64,000 nucleotides of DNA from Panopea generosa. Its lineage: Eukaryota > Mollusca > Bivalvia > Adapedonta > Hiatellidae. A program made the position numbers and the translations under genes. Within the stretch, counting starts at the first letter, position 1. Each line of letters starts with the position of its first letter. The stretch covers positions 48,419,228 through 48,483,227 of the forward strand of contig CM055901.1 of assembly GCA_029582155.1 (NCBI GenBank), given 5' to 3'. Shown one piece after another: positions 44,514 to 56,559 of this stretch. The notes under the pieces were generated by a model. It did not search any database and had not been told where the DNA came from. It saw nothing but the letters and a program-made list of their open reading frames with translations.

Positions 44514-45240
44514 ACAGATCTTATGAAAGTTAACATCACTCAGTGTTAAAATACACACTACCACATACACCCCTCCATTAAAAGAATGTCTTCCTAGACA
44601 CTGGTCTTATTTATTAAAGACAATACAGCTTCTGAAACATATTGAGGTAACTCCTTCAGTAAATCTGAAATTGGCAAAATAAGTTCTGTTTTCAGCATCC
44701 TTATTGGTTTCTGCTGTTGACCTGAAATTACAAATTGGCCTGTGGTAAACCATTCTGGTGGTTTTCTCTCTCTTCTGGATCTTGTAGGTACAGGGAGTGG
44801 TTGTTGTTGTGCCTCTTCAGGGGAGTTATCCTGAAAAGAATTTTCATGGTTAGCAATAACATTGGGTTCTTCAACAATATCAGTATCCTCAATGTTAATA
44901 TCAGCCTCATGATTATTTGCACTGGAGTTTATATCGTCTTCTTCAGCCTCACTATCCCCATGTTCGCTAAATTCTGTTTCCCCATCCTCAAGTGGGTTAT
45001 GAGAATCCTCACCAGAATCAGAAACATCAGACTCAGGAACAATCAAGTACTGTTTTGGACCAATAAAATTTTATATAACAGAATGACTAGTGTAACTGAC
45101 CAATCAACATGATTAATACATTATTTCCAATATTCAGTACCATATTTGGGAAGTTATCCAACACAGTTAAAATTAAATATACACAGATCTTACAAAAGTT
45201 AACATCACTCAGTGTCAAAATACACACTACCATAATAGTT
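44514..45240 (-). repeat. Pair of direct repeats flanking the LTR-element remnant
   Basis: A ~60-bp phrase (CACAGATCTTAYRAAAGTTA, ACATCACTCAGTG, AAAATACACACTACCA) is present at 44514-44575 and again at 45182-45234, on either side of the polyprotein remnant. They could be parts of its two LTRs, but similarity stops after about 60 bp. Confidence 0.5.
44594..45046 (-). pseudogene. 3' end of an LTR-retrotransposon polyprotein
   Basis: A 150-residue frame has a very acidic first half (SDVSDSGEDSHNPLEDGETE), then PTRSRRERKPPEWFTTGQFV and a hydrophobic end. A basic RRERKPP-WF block after integrase is common at the end of Ty3-like polyproteins. Just downstream on the - strand comes a purine-rich AATGGAGGGG followed by TGTATGTGGTAG, which fits a polypurine tract and LTR start. 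Integrase and polymerase are missing. Recognition rests on this C-terminal pattern only. Confidence 0.5.
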
Positions 45241-46499
45241 TCTTTTGTACTGCCTCCCTGCGTTGAGTGTTTGTAGTGATGATTCTCTGGCTTATAAACT
45301 TGAAAGTGTCTGTGAAGCACTCTTTTAACTTGTCGACATTTGGTCTGCAGGTGTTCCATTGCCTGCAGAAAGTGAAGGAGTGCCTGATTCACATGACCAA
45401 CACATGATTGCCTGATATAATACTGTGTTCTTATAGGATTAATTTAATTGCTCTCATAGGAACCCATAAATATTTGGTATATGTACATTTTCTATTTTTC
45501 TAGGCCATTTATATTTCTTTTGGAGTATTTATAACTATTTGTCATCCATACTCTCTCTGAGTGATTTATTTACAACTATGGTAATGCCATCACCGATATC
45601 ATTGCCAATAGTAGTTTCCTCTGTGTCTTATAGATTTTTTATATGTCAATAAACCTAAAATATGGTCTACTTACACGCCATTGCTAGAGTATTCCTGACA
45701 CTCCTTTTGCAATGCGTCATCATTTTGTTGGTCAAACCCTTCCTTTAGTTTGGCCACAGTTTTTGACAATTCTGCTAGCATTAAAGCATGGCTGTCAAAC
45801 ACTTTTTACACTGGCAGTAAAATTTCCTCCCACTTCATCATAAATTTGTCAGTCCTAGCTTCTTGCTGCACATGCATAAGCAGTACATTTGCACATGAGT
45901 GTTGCAGGTTCTTCCCGGGCACGTTGATCAGCTAATAAGCGTATAATGTTTGGAACTACAAATATAAAACAAATCAAAGACCTGAATGGCCTGAGGGAAG
46001 GCTCACTCATTCACAGTTTTGCCCATCATGTCATGTTTCTTTCTTGTTAGATATACGGATCTATCTATGATAATGAGCTGCTGGAACTGTGTATTTCGGC
46101 AGGGGGAATGAGTGGGAGGCCACGAGTATTGTCTCCAGCACTTTGTGTCCTGTAGAAAATTTCAACAAGTGTTGAAGTTCCAAAATGTGAGATTCATGCC
46201 TAAAACTGTGAGGTTTTTTGACGTATGTTTTAGCACGCGAAATTCAATCATTTTCATAAAAATTTACATTTGTGGATAAATGGATTTAATTATGAGCATC
46301 ATAATGATGTTTAAAATTAAGACTGTATAATTAAGTAACTAAAAACATTTAACATGAAAAGAAGTTTCAAAAACAAAAATTTTCTTTATTTATATCATAC
46401 TTTATTTTCATGATTTATGTCATCTTTCTACTAATTTCTACATTGTTTCTATTACATTTCAATTCCATACTTTGAGTTTAATTACACACAATATTTAAT

Positions 46500-46690
46500 C
46501 TAATTGAATATAAAAAAGGGCATTCATATCAAAGAATGCATTAAAAAACAATGTTAGAAATGCAAGACTTTCAATAAACATGTATACATTTACAAAGAAT
46601 GCATTATATATAAATTGTATTAGAATACAATGATAAAACAGTTAAATATTTCTGTACACACGTACACAGACAGATCGGCAGATCTAGCCT
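46500..46690. repeat. Dispersed repeat shared with 52480-52610
   Basis: AACAATGTTAGAAATGCAAG, TCAATAAACAT, ACAAAGAATGCATTATA and TTAGAATACAATGATA occur in the same order at both places and orientation. The second copy lies close to the DIRS element, so this could be DIRS terminal or linker sequence. The identity is unproven. Confidence 0.6.
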
Positions 46691-46868
46691 GGGAATAGAG
46701 CTCATATAAATCTTAAGACAGATAAAAGAAATTTTGTAATATAAATGAAACAATATTTTTTGTGCACCCCAAAAAATGCAATATTTGCAGGCCTACTGAA
46801 TTTGTCGGGGAAATTTTCTTAGTGGGCCTGACTGCAAGGGGTTGAGTCACCTTAGCAGGCGGCCTGAC

Positions 46869-48060
46869 CTATTGTGTAAAGTTAATGCATGCATTGGTGA
46901 TATGACCTACACGTTGACAACTTGGGCAGATAGTATTGTAATGGTGGCAATCCCTACGTTTATGGTTGTGGGAATTGCTGGTTGTTGGTGTTTCTGTATG
47001 TGTTGTGGTAAGAATTACAGAAATGAGGATGAGGAAAAGGACGGGGATTGAATATTGTGGGTCTTGGTTTAAACTGATGTAGTGGTTGAAATGGGGGACA
47101 TTGATGTCTGGCTGGTGCATATCAGAGTCTGTGTGGGATAGTGAGGTGGCGTGGTGCATGTTGTTGAGACCTAGAGTTGCTCGGTTGAGCAGGTGTGTGT
47201 TGGTTGTACGTTGGTGTCTGCAGTGAAGAGACTGTCTGTGGCATTTGTGACATTTGGTCCTGGGCTGTAGTTATTTGAGAGCACATATTATGCTGGAACC
47301 TATTATGAAGTGCATCAAGTGCAGAGACAGTGTGTTGGTCAGCAGATTGGTGAGCATGTTGTGCAATTTTTGCAGTTTTCAGGCTGACTTCTCATTAAGT
47401 CAGGTTTAAAAGCAGGCAGGACATTATTTAGTAGGAGCTGAGTTAAATGAGGCTCTGGCAAGTCGCATTCTGTTGAAAGCTACTGAATTTCACAGACATA
47501 TTCTTCGACAGGCTCTGAATGCCTCTTGTTTGCAGTTGTAGAGCAGGTTTGATTTGCCCTGAACAAAGGAATGTCAATATATGGAGCATATTATAAACGA
47601 TACCAATATCAACCAAAAATGAAATCAGCTTCCCTTAAATTGAAATCAAGTTTGTAAAATTTGAATTGTTATGCGAAATAATATTGATAATACAAAATGT
47701 AATATGTGCAACAAGTGTACATCCAAACTTGCATAAATTGTAACCAACATTTAGCTTGGTTTATTGTCTTTTCCACATCACCATCTGCTATCGTCTCTGC
47801 CATTCATGCAAACACTAACAACTCCTCCAAGGACCAAGGATTTTTCATCACCACATGTCTCTTAATATCCTTATTCATACCATGAATAACTTGGTCCATC
47901 ATTTCGTGATCACTTTTTTTCATCTGTCTAACTCAGGTAGAAACTTCTGGTAAATCATCAATACTTCTATGTCCCTGTTCAGTCTGTAAGAATCGTGAAT
48001 ATATCGGTTATCTGTTTGAGATAACTCCAAAATGATGAAATCCTGTTTTGAACTGTTCAA
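46869..48060 (-). pseudogene. Retrotransposon gag remnants with CCHC zinc knuckle
   Basis: On the - strand, several broken frames read as gag text. MMDQVIHGMNKDIKRH and NPWSLEELLVFAWMAE lie at about 47780-47900. RHSEPVEEYVCEIQ and CDLPEPHLTQLLLNNVLP lie at about 47420-47540. A Gln/Pro/Asn-rich stretch follows, and then a perfect C-x2-C-x4-H-x4-C knuckle (CPSCQRVGHITNAC) at 46887-46928. Stops and frame slips are frequent. Gag binds element RNA in particles. The family is probably Ty3-like, judged from the capsid text alone. Confidence 0.6.
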
Positions 48061-48379
48061 AGTTATTCAATACTCAGATTCAAAAACCAATTTTCTGCTG
48101 TTTTTGGCATAGCTAAACACATATGAACACATGTTTTGGGGTTTCCCTAATGTTGAATGTAACATCCGATTGTACATTAGTTTATTCAGAACATTATAAG
48201 TACAAAACGATAATAATTCTAAATTTTATTCTTAATATGACGTAATTGTCCAATACGTAGACTACAGCTACATATCATCATGTGCAGTTTGTTCAATAAT
48301 TAAAAATGAAATATTCTTTGTAAATCTATGACACTTTCTACAGCAGTTTGTAGTTTTTAATTGTCCTTCAGACAGATTT

Positions 48380-48530
48380 GTTCATTTAGAAGAGAGGCGT
48401 GGTACATGATGTTGTGGCCTGTGGTTGCTGGGTTGGGCAGATGTGTGTGGATTGTATGTTGGCTTCTGCAGTGAAGATACTGTGTGCGACATTTGTGTCA
48501 TTTGATCCTGAACTGTAGTAATTTGTATTT
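48380..48530 (-). pseudogene. Second copy of the gag Gln/Pro-rich segment
   Basis: TVQDQMTQMSHTVSSLQKPT and YNPHTSAQPSNHRPQHHVPR parallel the stretch at about 47150-47280 (TAQDQMSQMPQTVSSLQTPT). It is therefore a duplicate of part of the same gag gene, upstream in element orientation. Confidence 0.55.
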
Positions 48531-48788
48531 CTCTACAAGCTGTGAATGCTTTTGTTTGTCATAAATTACAGTAACAGATCAAACTTGCTCTACAATATAT
48601 ATAGTTCAGGGATCAATAATGTTTGGAGATAAGTAAGTATGTGTTCCTTATGATACTCACAGTTACAAACCACTGTATCATTGGAGATTAAGTATTTAAT
48701 ATTCAAAGGGACCTGAATCACTCTTCTTGCAACAAATGGACAGATGAAATGTTTTTGTAAGTTCCACTTCAACAAGTCATTTAGGAGA

Positions 48789-49150
48789 CTACCATGCAAT
48801 GTTAAACGTAAAAAATCTAAGATCTAGGCTTTGAACTTTCAGAGAAAATGTTTTTTGAAGTTTCGCTTAAAATGTGCTTATAAGCCCTGTGGCGCGGCAT
48901 TTGTAGTCGAATCACGCTTTTTTAAGAACTTGATCTTGAGGTTATATAACTGCAGTGCAAGTTTAGCTTAGATTCAATGAAAAATGACTGACCCAAATTT
49001 GACACCAGGGACCCCGACTTCAACAAATATTTAAGGGGACCTTCATGCAATGCTACATGTAAAATATCTAAGGTTTGTGTCTTGAACTTTAAGAGTAAAT
49101 GTTTTTAATGTTTCGCTTAAAATGTGCTTATAAGCCCTGTGGTGGGGGCA
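48789..49150. repeat. Two-copy ~240-bp direct repeat
   Basis: ACCATGCAATG, TCTAAG, GCTTAAAATGTGCTTATAAG and CCCTGTGG recur in order at about 48791-48895 and 49030-49147. It is non-coding and probably a short piece of a tandem-core element. Confidence 0.5.
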
Positions 49151-49159
49151 TTTGTGATC

Positions 49160-52100
49160 AAATCACACTGGTTCAAGAACTCGTAACTCGCTACTATTCC
49201 TCATTTGGAAAAAAACAACTTTGCCAACCATTTCAATGTCTTTTACTCGCATGATGAGCTTGGTGACAAAATTTTAATGACCGTCTGGAGACTGTAAGTC
49301 CTAAGCTTCACCAAGTAGACCATCCATATCATGCAAGTTCCCATTGGCATAGGAAAATTCAACTTTGAGGCCCTTTTCAAAGTTAAAAATTTCCATGTCA
49401 AATTCTGGATTCAGATATCCTAGAGAAAATGTCTTAGGAAAAATTGATCCTAGTCCTAGGTAAACTGGATATTAAAATATAATAAATTAATTTTCTTTTA
49501 AAATTCATTTGATTGAAATGTTGTGTATAAGTATGTTCCATTTTTTTATTTTTAAGGAGAAAGAAGAATGTGGTAGGTGTTATAGTACATAGTCTAGGTC
49601 AATGTTGCTAAAAAATAGAAAAAAAATATTGCCTTTGACAACTTTTGTTTTCTTTTACATATTTTGATGAAAGTTTGTGTAACGGTTCTCAAGTAACAGT
49701 TAAGAGATTTGAGATTTACTTTGAGTTTAATCAGGTCAAGGTCACTCTTACATAAAAATCTCTTCAGGAACTGAGAAACCAAATTTGTTTATATTTGTTA
49801 TAAATGATATCAATCAATAGGGTTTTCAAGTTTGTTCAAGAAAAGGAAATAGGGTCCATTGGGGCCTAGTAAGGGGACTGATTTTTACATAGGAATACAA
49901 GGCCTATGGAAAAACAAGGAATAATGTTTTTTTTGTTTATTTTTCATTGTTTCAAACATATTGATTTCTATGTCATTGTCTAGTCATTAGTTACAGGGGA
50001 GACTGGGTCCTTTGTTTAAAAGAGATTTAATTCACATAAGGGTCAATAAGGGCCCAGAAAGTGATAAAAATGTGAATTTCTAAAAAAATCTCACAAACAA
50101 ATTAGCGATATTCGTTCATGGTCACTATGAAACCCTGTTTGTTTAGTTAAAGGAACTAGTGTTCAATTGGGCCCAGGAAATCTTACATCTAGGAAACTAT
50201 ATAAACACTGATGATTCTCAAAATTTGAAAAGAAGTGACAAGTGAAATCAGGTGAAACCCAAACGCTAGTTTTTTTTATTTGATATAATTTACAAACATT
50301 AAGGAACAAGTTCATTTTAATTTGATATTTGAAAATTCTTTAATTCTAAAATGTCTGGTACTGAAAAGTTTCTAAGTGAAATTTCCATGCTCTCATAATG
50401 TTGTAAGTCTTAAAAATTCGTGTTAAAGAAGAAATTCCGGGTGGACAAGTAGATATGCGCTTCCAAATAGAATTCCGTGTGGACAAATAAATTTTCCAGG
50501 CGGTCAAGACAAAATATCCACACAGACTTTTTGCATGAATTCCTTGTCCGCCTGGAATCCGGGTGGAAAAAATGTGATTCTGTATGAATTCCGCCTGGAT
50601 TCTGGTAGATTTTTCATACAGGTTCCTGTTGTTAATTATTAATGTTAACAAGTCTTGAGATATGGATAATTGCATTTAAACTGATTGTTCTATAGAGTGA
50701 AGAACTCCTCTGAACATAGAAAGGTCAATCTATGTAGTACATGTTAACAAAAAAAATCAACCTAAAAGAAATTATAAAAAATGAAATGTTGCATGAAATA
50801 ATGTCAATAATAGAAAATAAAATATATGTTGCCAATATGCATCTAAACTTGAATAGTTGTTTTCATATTAAAATTAGCTTGGTTACACGAATGATGAGTA
50901 AGAAATAGGTTTCCCTCTACTTTCAAGTAACAATTGATCACTTATTTCTAATTCTAAACATTTGTTTAAGAAATGCAAATTTTGTGTTTCCTTTGTTTCG
51001 ATATGCAAATGTTGTGTTTTCTTTGTTTTGATATGCAAATGTTGTGTTTCCTTTGAATATTCTAATTATTTTGTCTATTATCAGATATTCCCTTTTTTCT
51101 TGCCTTCTTTCTTGGCAGTGCAGGTGTTTCTTTTATTTTTCAAAACACATTCAGATCTTGAAGAATAATTTTCAATTTTAAAATATATTTATCAATGTAA
51201 AAATTTGAAATTTGTCATGCATGGCTAACCAAACTTTTAAATGATTTCTTATATTATCCTTTTTTTGATCACCAATATTATATATATATCGCCATATTGA
51301 ATTGAATTATATGATTTTTCCATTTTTACTAAAAAATGATCCTAGTGATGATGCCACGTGAATAAATCATTTTACAGATGTATTATATCACATCAGCCAG
51401 AACCGATACAGTTTCTCTATTCAGACAATATAATCATAGTGTTTTCACTAAAGATAGTATGAATATGTATATGTATATAAGGTTTTTGACAAATGAAAGT
51501 TTTTGAAAGTGATTCTAACCAAATCAATAACCGTATTTGGACTTTTTTTCTCAATTAAATATCTGTCAATTCTCATTTACAACTGATTTATTCATCATGA
51601 TTTCTGTTTCAATGAAGTGTTTTATATCTCACTCCTTGTATTACACTGTTATGACAGGAACCAATCTTTAATGTCTTTTTCTTTTATATTGTCAGATGAT
51701 TTGAAATCACGGCTTTGACATTGTTCCTAACCACCTCAATTTATCATATACAGTTGATACACATGGTATGATGAAACAAAAACATGTACAGTTTATTATT
51801 AGCACAGTCTATTAGATAATTTTTCTACTCTGTATCCAATTAAATGTTTTATACAAGGAATGTAGGACTGGTCTTTATTTTCATCAGCCGATTTGCAAGT
51901 TTTTTATGCTTGACCAGGGATGACTAAAGCATCCACTCTAGGCAAAAGGGACATGACCCAAAACGTCTTGTGATCAAGAGCCTGTGTAGGCCTTCTGTAT
52001 AACAGAAGCTGTCCTTTTTTATGATCTCTGACTTTCATGTTATGTTTATTATCCCCCTTGGCACGCAACAGATTTTTTTCCTTTTTTCAATTTCTTCTTT

Positions 52101-52785
52101 GGAAAGTGCCTTCACTATCTAAAAAATCTTTAACATCAATTCCATGGTGTCTTTGAAGGTGATCTTGAATATGTGTTTTCAAGTCTTCACAAAAGAAACA
52201 AGCGTGAGAAGAATTTTGTACTCTTTATCACATTTTTGCCATTGAAAGTATCGGATTGATGAAATGCGAGATGTAATCACAGTGTACAGGACGAACAACA
52301 AAACTACTTTTGAGTCCTCATTGAAATATCATAAACTCAGCAAAAGAAAAAACACGCGGTCACAAAAAGTAGCTAGAGGACAGAGGCAAAATGCATAAAA
52401 ATACTTTCTTATTTTGCAATTCTGTGTCCACCGGTTCGGTGTTTCATGCTGTGTCGCGTCCCGCATGTCTGGATTAAAAACAATGTTAGAAATGCAAGAA
52501 CATTTCAATAAACATTTACAAATTAACAAAGAATGCATTATAAAGTTATATAAAACTTTATTAGAATACAATGATACAACAGTATCAAACAGGCAGATGT
52601 AGTCTGGAAACAAGCCCCTCTGGTTTGGGAAAGTTAAGCTCCCGGTTAACAAAGTCTTGTTGTATGTCATGGAAATTACATCATGAAGATTTCTGTAGAA
52701 ATGGAACTCGAAGATTGAATATCGATTTAAATTATAAATTGGCAATATTTATGTTGAGTGTTTAGTAATCACAGTTTGAAAATTG
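49160..52785. other. No gene recognised; old repeats
   Basis: 49790-49930 has faint similarity to family A (AGTAAGGGGACT, ACATAGGAATAC). 50420-50600 repeats TTCCGGGTGGACAAG-like phrases in both orientations, recalling the fold-back element in the transporter intron. 52480-52610 is the second copy of the repeat at 46500. The rest is AT-rich without motifs. Confidence 0.4.
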
Positions 52786-52789
52786 TAAC

Positions 52790-53034
52790 TGCTCCCCGTC
52801 CCTTTTTTGAGGCATCTGAGTAAATGATCATATCAGGCTGACCATGAGAGACCTGTTTGTATGCTATTGGTAGATTAGCGATCCACCATTTTATGAGTGG
52901 CTTTATATGAGAAGACAGTTTCATGAACTTGTCAAATTGTCCTTTATAGATGCGTAAATTTTCCTCTTTAACTTTTTCAAGTGGTTTGTAGTACGGTGGG
53001 GCATATTAAACCCCTGCTGCTGCTGCCACCATTT
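52790..53034 (-). pseudogene. DIRS-type RNase H fragment
   Basis: On the - strand the text DKFMKLSSHIKPLIKWW and IANLPIAYKQVSHGQPD leads to MIIYSDASKKG. The IYSDAS motif is at 52808-52825 and carries the first RNase H Asp. It continues the reverse transcriptase on the far side of the inserted TIR element. Stops follow within about 50 bp, so the domain is truncated. Confidence 0.7.
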
Positions 53035-54485
53035 CAGTGCTCCAAGAAAAAAAAAATTTGGGACTAGCCCAGAGCAAGTAAATTGAAAAAATCTACTTGC
53101 CCTGACTGAAAAATAACTTGCCCTGATCAACGGTTCACATGCCCAGATTTTTATTACCAATACACCTTGCGGTATAATATGAAATATGTAAACATAGACT
53201 TAAATGTATTCATTTTATGTAGGGTAAGCTCCCCATAACATTATGCATGTCTAAATCACAAGTTTTAGAGTTTGAATAAGACCGGGAGAAGTGAGAGAGT
53301 TTCGGGAGAACTGACTATGTCTCTATCAGTATGTTGTATTTAATCTTTGTTCTTTATTAGCATAAAAAAGATGCTAAATATTCAATCAATCAATCAATCA
53401 ATCAATTGTTCTTTACTAACTATCATTTCTGTTCTATCGATTCAGTGGCAGTGTGAGAGCAGAAGTATATTTAAAAATTTTTAAATATCTTTCTCTTGTT
53501 TTCTAATTATTGCTGTCACAACATACAATAATGGCAATGCCAAGCCTACAAAGCTATTCAATCTATCCAAGAGAACTTGGCAATATGATAAATGAATGCA
53601 GTCTATGATAGCCTTCAAATATCTAGAAAGTGCAACTAGTCAACTATATTTCAAATATTAAAAAAAAAACCTACATAATTAGTCTTAATTGTTGTTTTCT
53701 ATACTATATTTAAATCATGCCAAAAAAATACACGCTGAAACTACACAACCAAAAAGCAATGTTTATTACTATAATACCCCACCCACATTTTTCTTTACCG
53801 TAAACTCAATTTCAATATCAACTCTCACATTTTCACAGAAGAAAATTTATATACATACAGTTCCAATTATTGTAAATCTACAAAATATTTATAAAATTAC
53901 CAGAACTTAACGCTGACATTTAACATAACGCGATCGATCGCAAATTATCTGCTAAAACATTACCAGATTTTAGAAATCGTTACCATTTTGGCAAAGGGAG
54001 GTAATTTTATACTCTTCATACTGGAGAATTTGAGAAACACCCACGAATTACGTCGTCTTTTTTTTTAGTCTTTGCTCGGGAAGGTGGTAAGAAACGTGTT
54101 TACCTTGGGCGTAGATATCCGACCAGTCAGAGCGGTTATTAAAAATAGATTAATTTATATTCAAAGCTATCCACCAATCACATTAGAGGAATTAAAATAG
54201 ATAAATGAATATGCATGGGAGGTTTACCAAAGTCGCATTATCGGGCATGTGGTATGATAAACATCGCAGGGGTCAATTGTTTATACTGATTAGTTACAGT
54301 CTTTAAACAACAGTTTGACCTGTGTCGTTTCGAATAGAGATATTTGTAGACCTGTGTATTGTGAAAACTAGCTTGTCCGATTTTTTAAGACAAGCCCGAC
54401 GGGCAAGTAACTTTGAAAAAGGCACATGCCCGGATCCAGATTTGACAAGCCCCGGGCGTCAGGCTATACTATTCTTTGAGCACCG
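53035..54485. mobile_element. TIR element (1451 bp) inserted in DIRS reverse transcriptase
   Basis: The ends are inverted: CAGTGCTCCAAGAA at the left and TTCTTTGAGCACCG at the right, with two mismatches. They are flanked by the direct repeat CATTT (53030-53034 and 54486-54490). Subterminal ACTTGCCCTGA and GGGCAAGTAAC repeats occur in both halves. The CAG-type ends suggest hAT, but the exact duplication is 5 bp instead of 8. There is no transposase. A SINE S1 tail lies within it at about 53345-53407. Confidence 0.65.
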
Positions 54486-55330
54486 CATTTTCCCTACCAG
54501 TTTAGCAAATTTTCTAATTGTTATTTTATATTTACTTATAACTGTATGGCAAAGAGAGATTAATTCATCTCTTCTTATCAAGTTAATTTTACAGACATTG
54601 TTTCGAAACACAAAAGTAAACCTAAAAATTAATGTGATTTGTTTACATGGCATTATAACTGACTTTTTGGAATGAACAGTTAATCCCAATGAATCCATGA
54701 ATGTGACTGTTGCTAGTTCATTTTCCCTACACTTTATCCAAGATGACCCTTGTAAACATGAGTCCTCTATGTAAGCCGTACTAATGTAACCCTTTGCTCT
54801 CAAATTTACAAACACAGGATTTTTGTAAAAATTCTTGGGAATGTAGTTAAACCCATGACAAGTGCAGTGAATTGATGTTTTGTTCCCTTGTGCCAAAATC
54901 TAAAATATTTTCTGTATTTTATTCTAATTGGAATGGAATAAAAGGATTCTGAAAGATCGGCTGAAGTAAAATACCAATTTTGACGCATTGAATCAATCGC
55001 TGATCGCAAAGTTTCCATTTTAAAGTGTATATACAGTCCGAGTTAAATTGTTTTAAATTTAAAATGACGCATATTTTCCCATCTTTTTTGGGTCTAATAA
55101 ATATGTTGATATATATTCAACATCTTGTGTGGTGTGGCCAACTGGTTCTATAATCTTGCTATCTTAAAATCTATCAAGTTCTAAATCAATTTGCTCTTGC
55201 TCAAACTTATCAAATTTTATGGGTTTTGATATTGTTTTTTGGCATGGTGTCTTTGAAAGCTCTACCTTATAACCAGAAATAGTTTGCAGAATCCATTTGT
55301 CATTTGTTATTTTGGCCCAATTGAAGTTAT
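54486..55330 (-). pseudogene. DIRS-type reverse transcriptase, degenerate
   Basis: Order on the - strand: the start block near 55310 (WAKITNDKWIL), then MRQNWYFTSADLSESFYSIP and GTKHQFTALVMGLTTFPRIF at 55018-54806. Next come VNLRAKGYISTAYIEDSCLQ and KITIRKFAKLVGKM at 54810-54490. The active-site box reads YIED at 54762-54773 instead of YIDD, and there are stops and frame changes. The enzyme would copy element RNA. The frame is cut at GKM by the TIR insertion and resumes at 53034. Confidence 0.8.
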
Positions 55331-55499
55331 GTTTCGTTTTTTCAACCTCAAAGTTGTGAGAGTTGAGAGAGTGTGTCTGTATCGATTGAATGTGTTGCTA
55401 TTTGTGGGAGTGTTTCTCTGCTGGTATGATGACTTCTGCACACCCCCGTTTTTGATAAAAAAGGGTTTCACTGGCATCACTTGTATGTCCTGCTCTGTC

Positions 55500-55830
55500 A
55501 ATGACTTCATATCCTCCTTTATTTTATCACCAAATAGCTGAGGGAACTGTTGCTATAAATTGTGACTTTACTTGTGACAACATTTCTTGGTACATTATGT
55601 CACGTCTTGTGTTATTGTTTGATGTGACACCATCATTTTGAACGTGTCTGTGATGAGTTCACAAAGTTGACCTTTGTCTTTTTCTTTAGATGATTGCATA
55701 AGGTCCAATGTTTTAATGACTGGAACCAGGCATTCAGATATTTGTGCAGACGCTTTCTGCATCTGCACATCCCTAAATTAACTAGAATTTTACGACTGTT
55801 AATGTCTGTCACTATCATCAATTAATCAGA
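55500..55830 (-). pseudogene. DIRS-type gag, C-terminal part
   Basis: A frame with MQKASAQISECLVPVIKTLD and LMQSSKEKDKGQLCELITDT, then after a break LFGDKIKEDMKSLTEQDIQV. This helical region precedes the polymerase in DIRS-like elements. Stops interrupt it. Confidence 0.55.
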
Positions 55831-55873
55831 GAAATGTTTGTACCCTTTCTCGAAGCGTTACACATGATTGTAA

Positions 55874-56501
55874 TCAGTTTTGCAACATAGACTGATATGT
55901 GGTATTGTCAATCATTTCCTTTTTATAGAATTGTGCAAACGTTTTTGCGGTTTTCCAACCTGCAGTTTTTACAATCATGGATAGGAGAACACCCCAAAGT
56001 TTTGCTGCAGAGGTAGAAGCTGCTCTTGTACTGTATGCTCCATAACGGCTGCTAATTCCAGCCTTCAACATTAATGTCTTCACCCATCTTGACACGACTT
56101 GTTTAGAAACTGGTTTATGTGGTTTTTGAGTACTAATTAATAATCTTTTATCTCTATTTCGCAATGATGCCATTCTGTTGATATATTCCTTTAAAATCGT
56201 GACCAGGATCAGTTTGGGTTTTTCTCATAAATATCCAAATGTATGTTCTCTAAATGATGTCCAGGTTTTGTCTGTTTCAATAAATGATTTGGGTGTATAA
56301 TAATAAATCGTGTTCAAAAACTATGTCCAAAATTCCAAAAGATGTAAAGTTTTGACACCTGTGCTGTAAGCCTGTGCTGTAAGTAGCAAGAATAGCATGC
56401 ACAATTTTTTTAGTAAGTTGAAGTAATGTTGTATTTTCCATCATATCAATATTGGTAAGGACAATTTTAACATCCCACGCTTCATTGTATCTAGGTATCA
56501 A
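55874..56501 (-). pseudogene. DIRS-type tyrosine recombinase, copy 2
   Basis: The frame 56501-56277 has IPRYNEAWDVKIVLTNID and a degraded TG..HRCQ first-Arg motif. A second frame (56173-55874) has LLISTQKPHKPVSKQVVSRW, AYSTRAAST, TAGWKTAKTFAQFYKKEM. The catalytic His of SPHSTR in copy 1 is Tyr here (residue 47 of the second frame), while Arg50 and Tyr83 remain. A frame break lies between. It sits between the N- and C-terminal gag pieces, which is not the usual place. Confidence 0.75.
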
Positions 56502-56559
56502 TCTTCATCAAGTCTTGATTAATTGTTAATCATCTTTCTGGGACTCGTTTTCCTTATTT

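Noticed and set aside
45676..45960. Coding-like - strand text (MLAELSKTVAKLKEGFDQQN)
   Set aside because: It has plausible protein composition and probably gag, but it is short, broken by stops and without a family motif.
52329..52745. 138-residue frame on the - strand
   Set aside because: It has no motif, and half of it is the dispersed repeat shared with 46500-46690.
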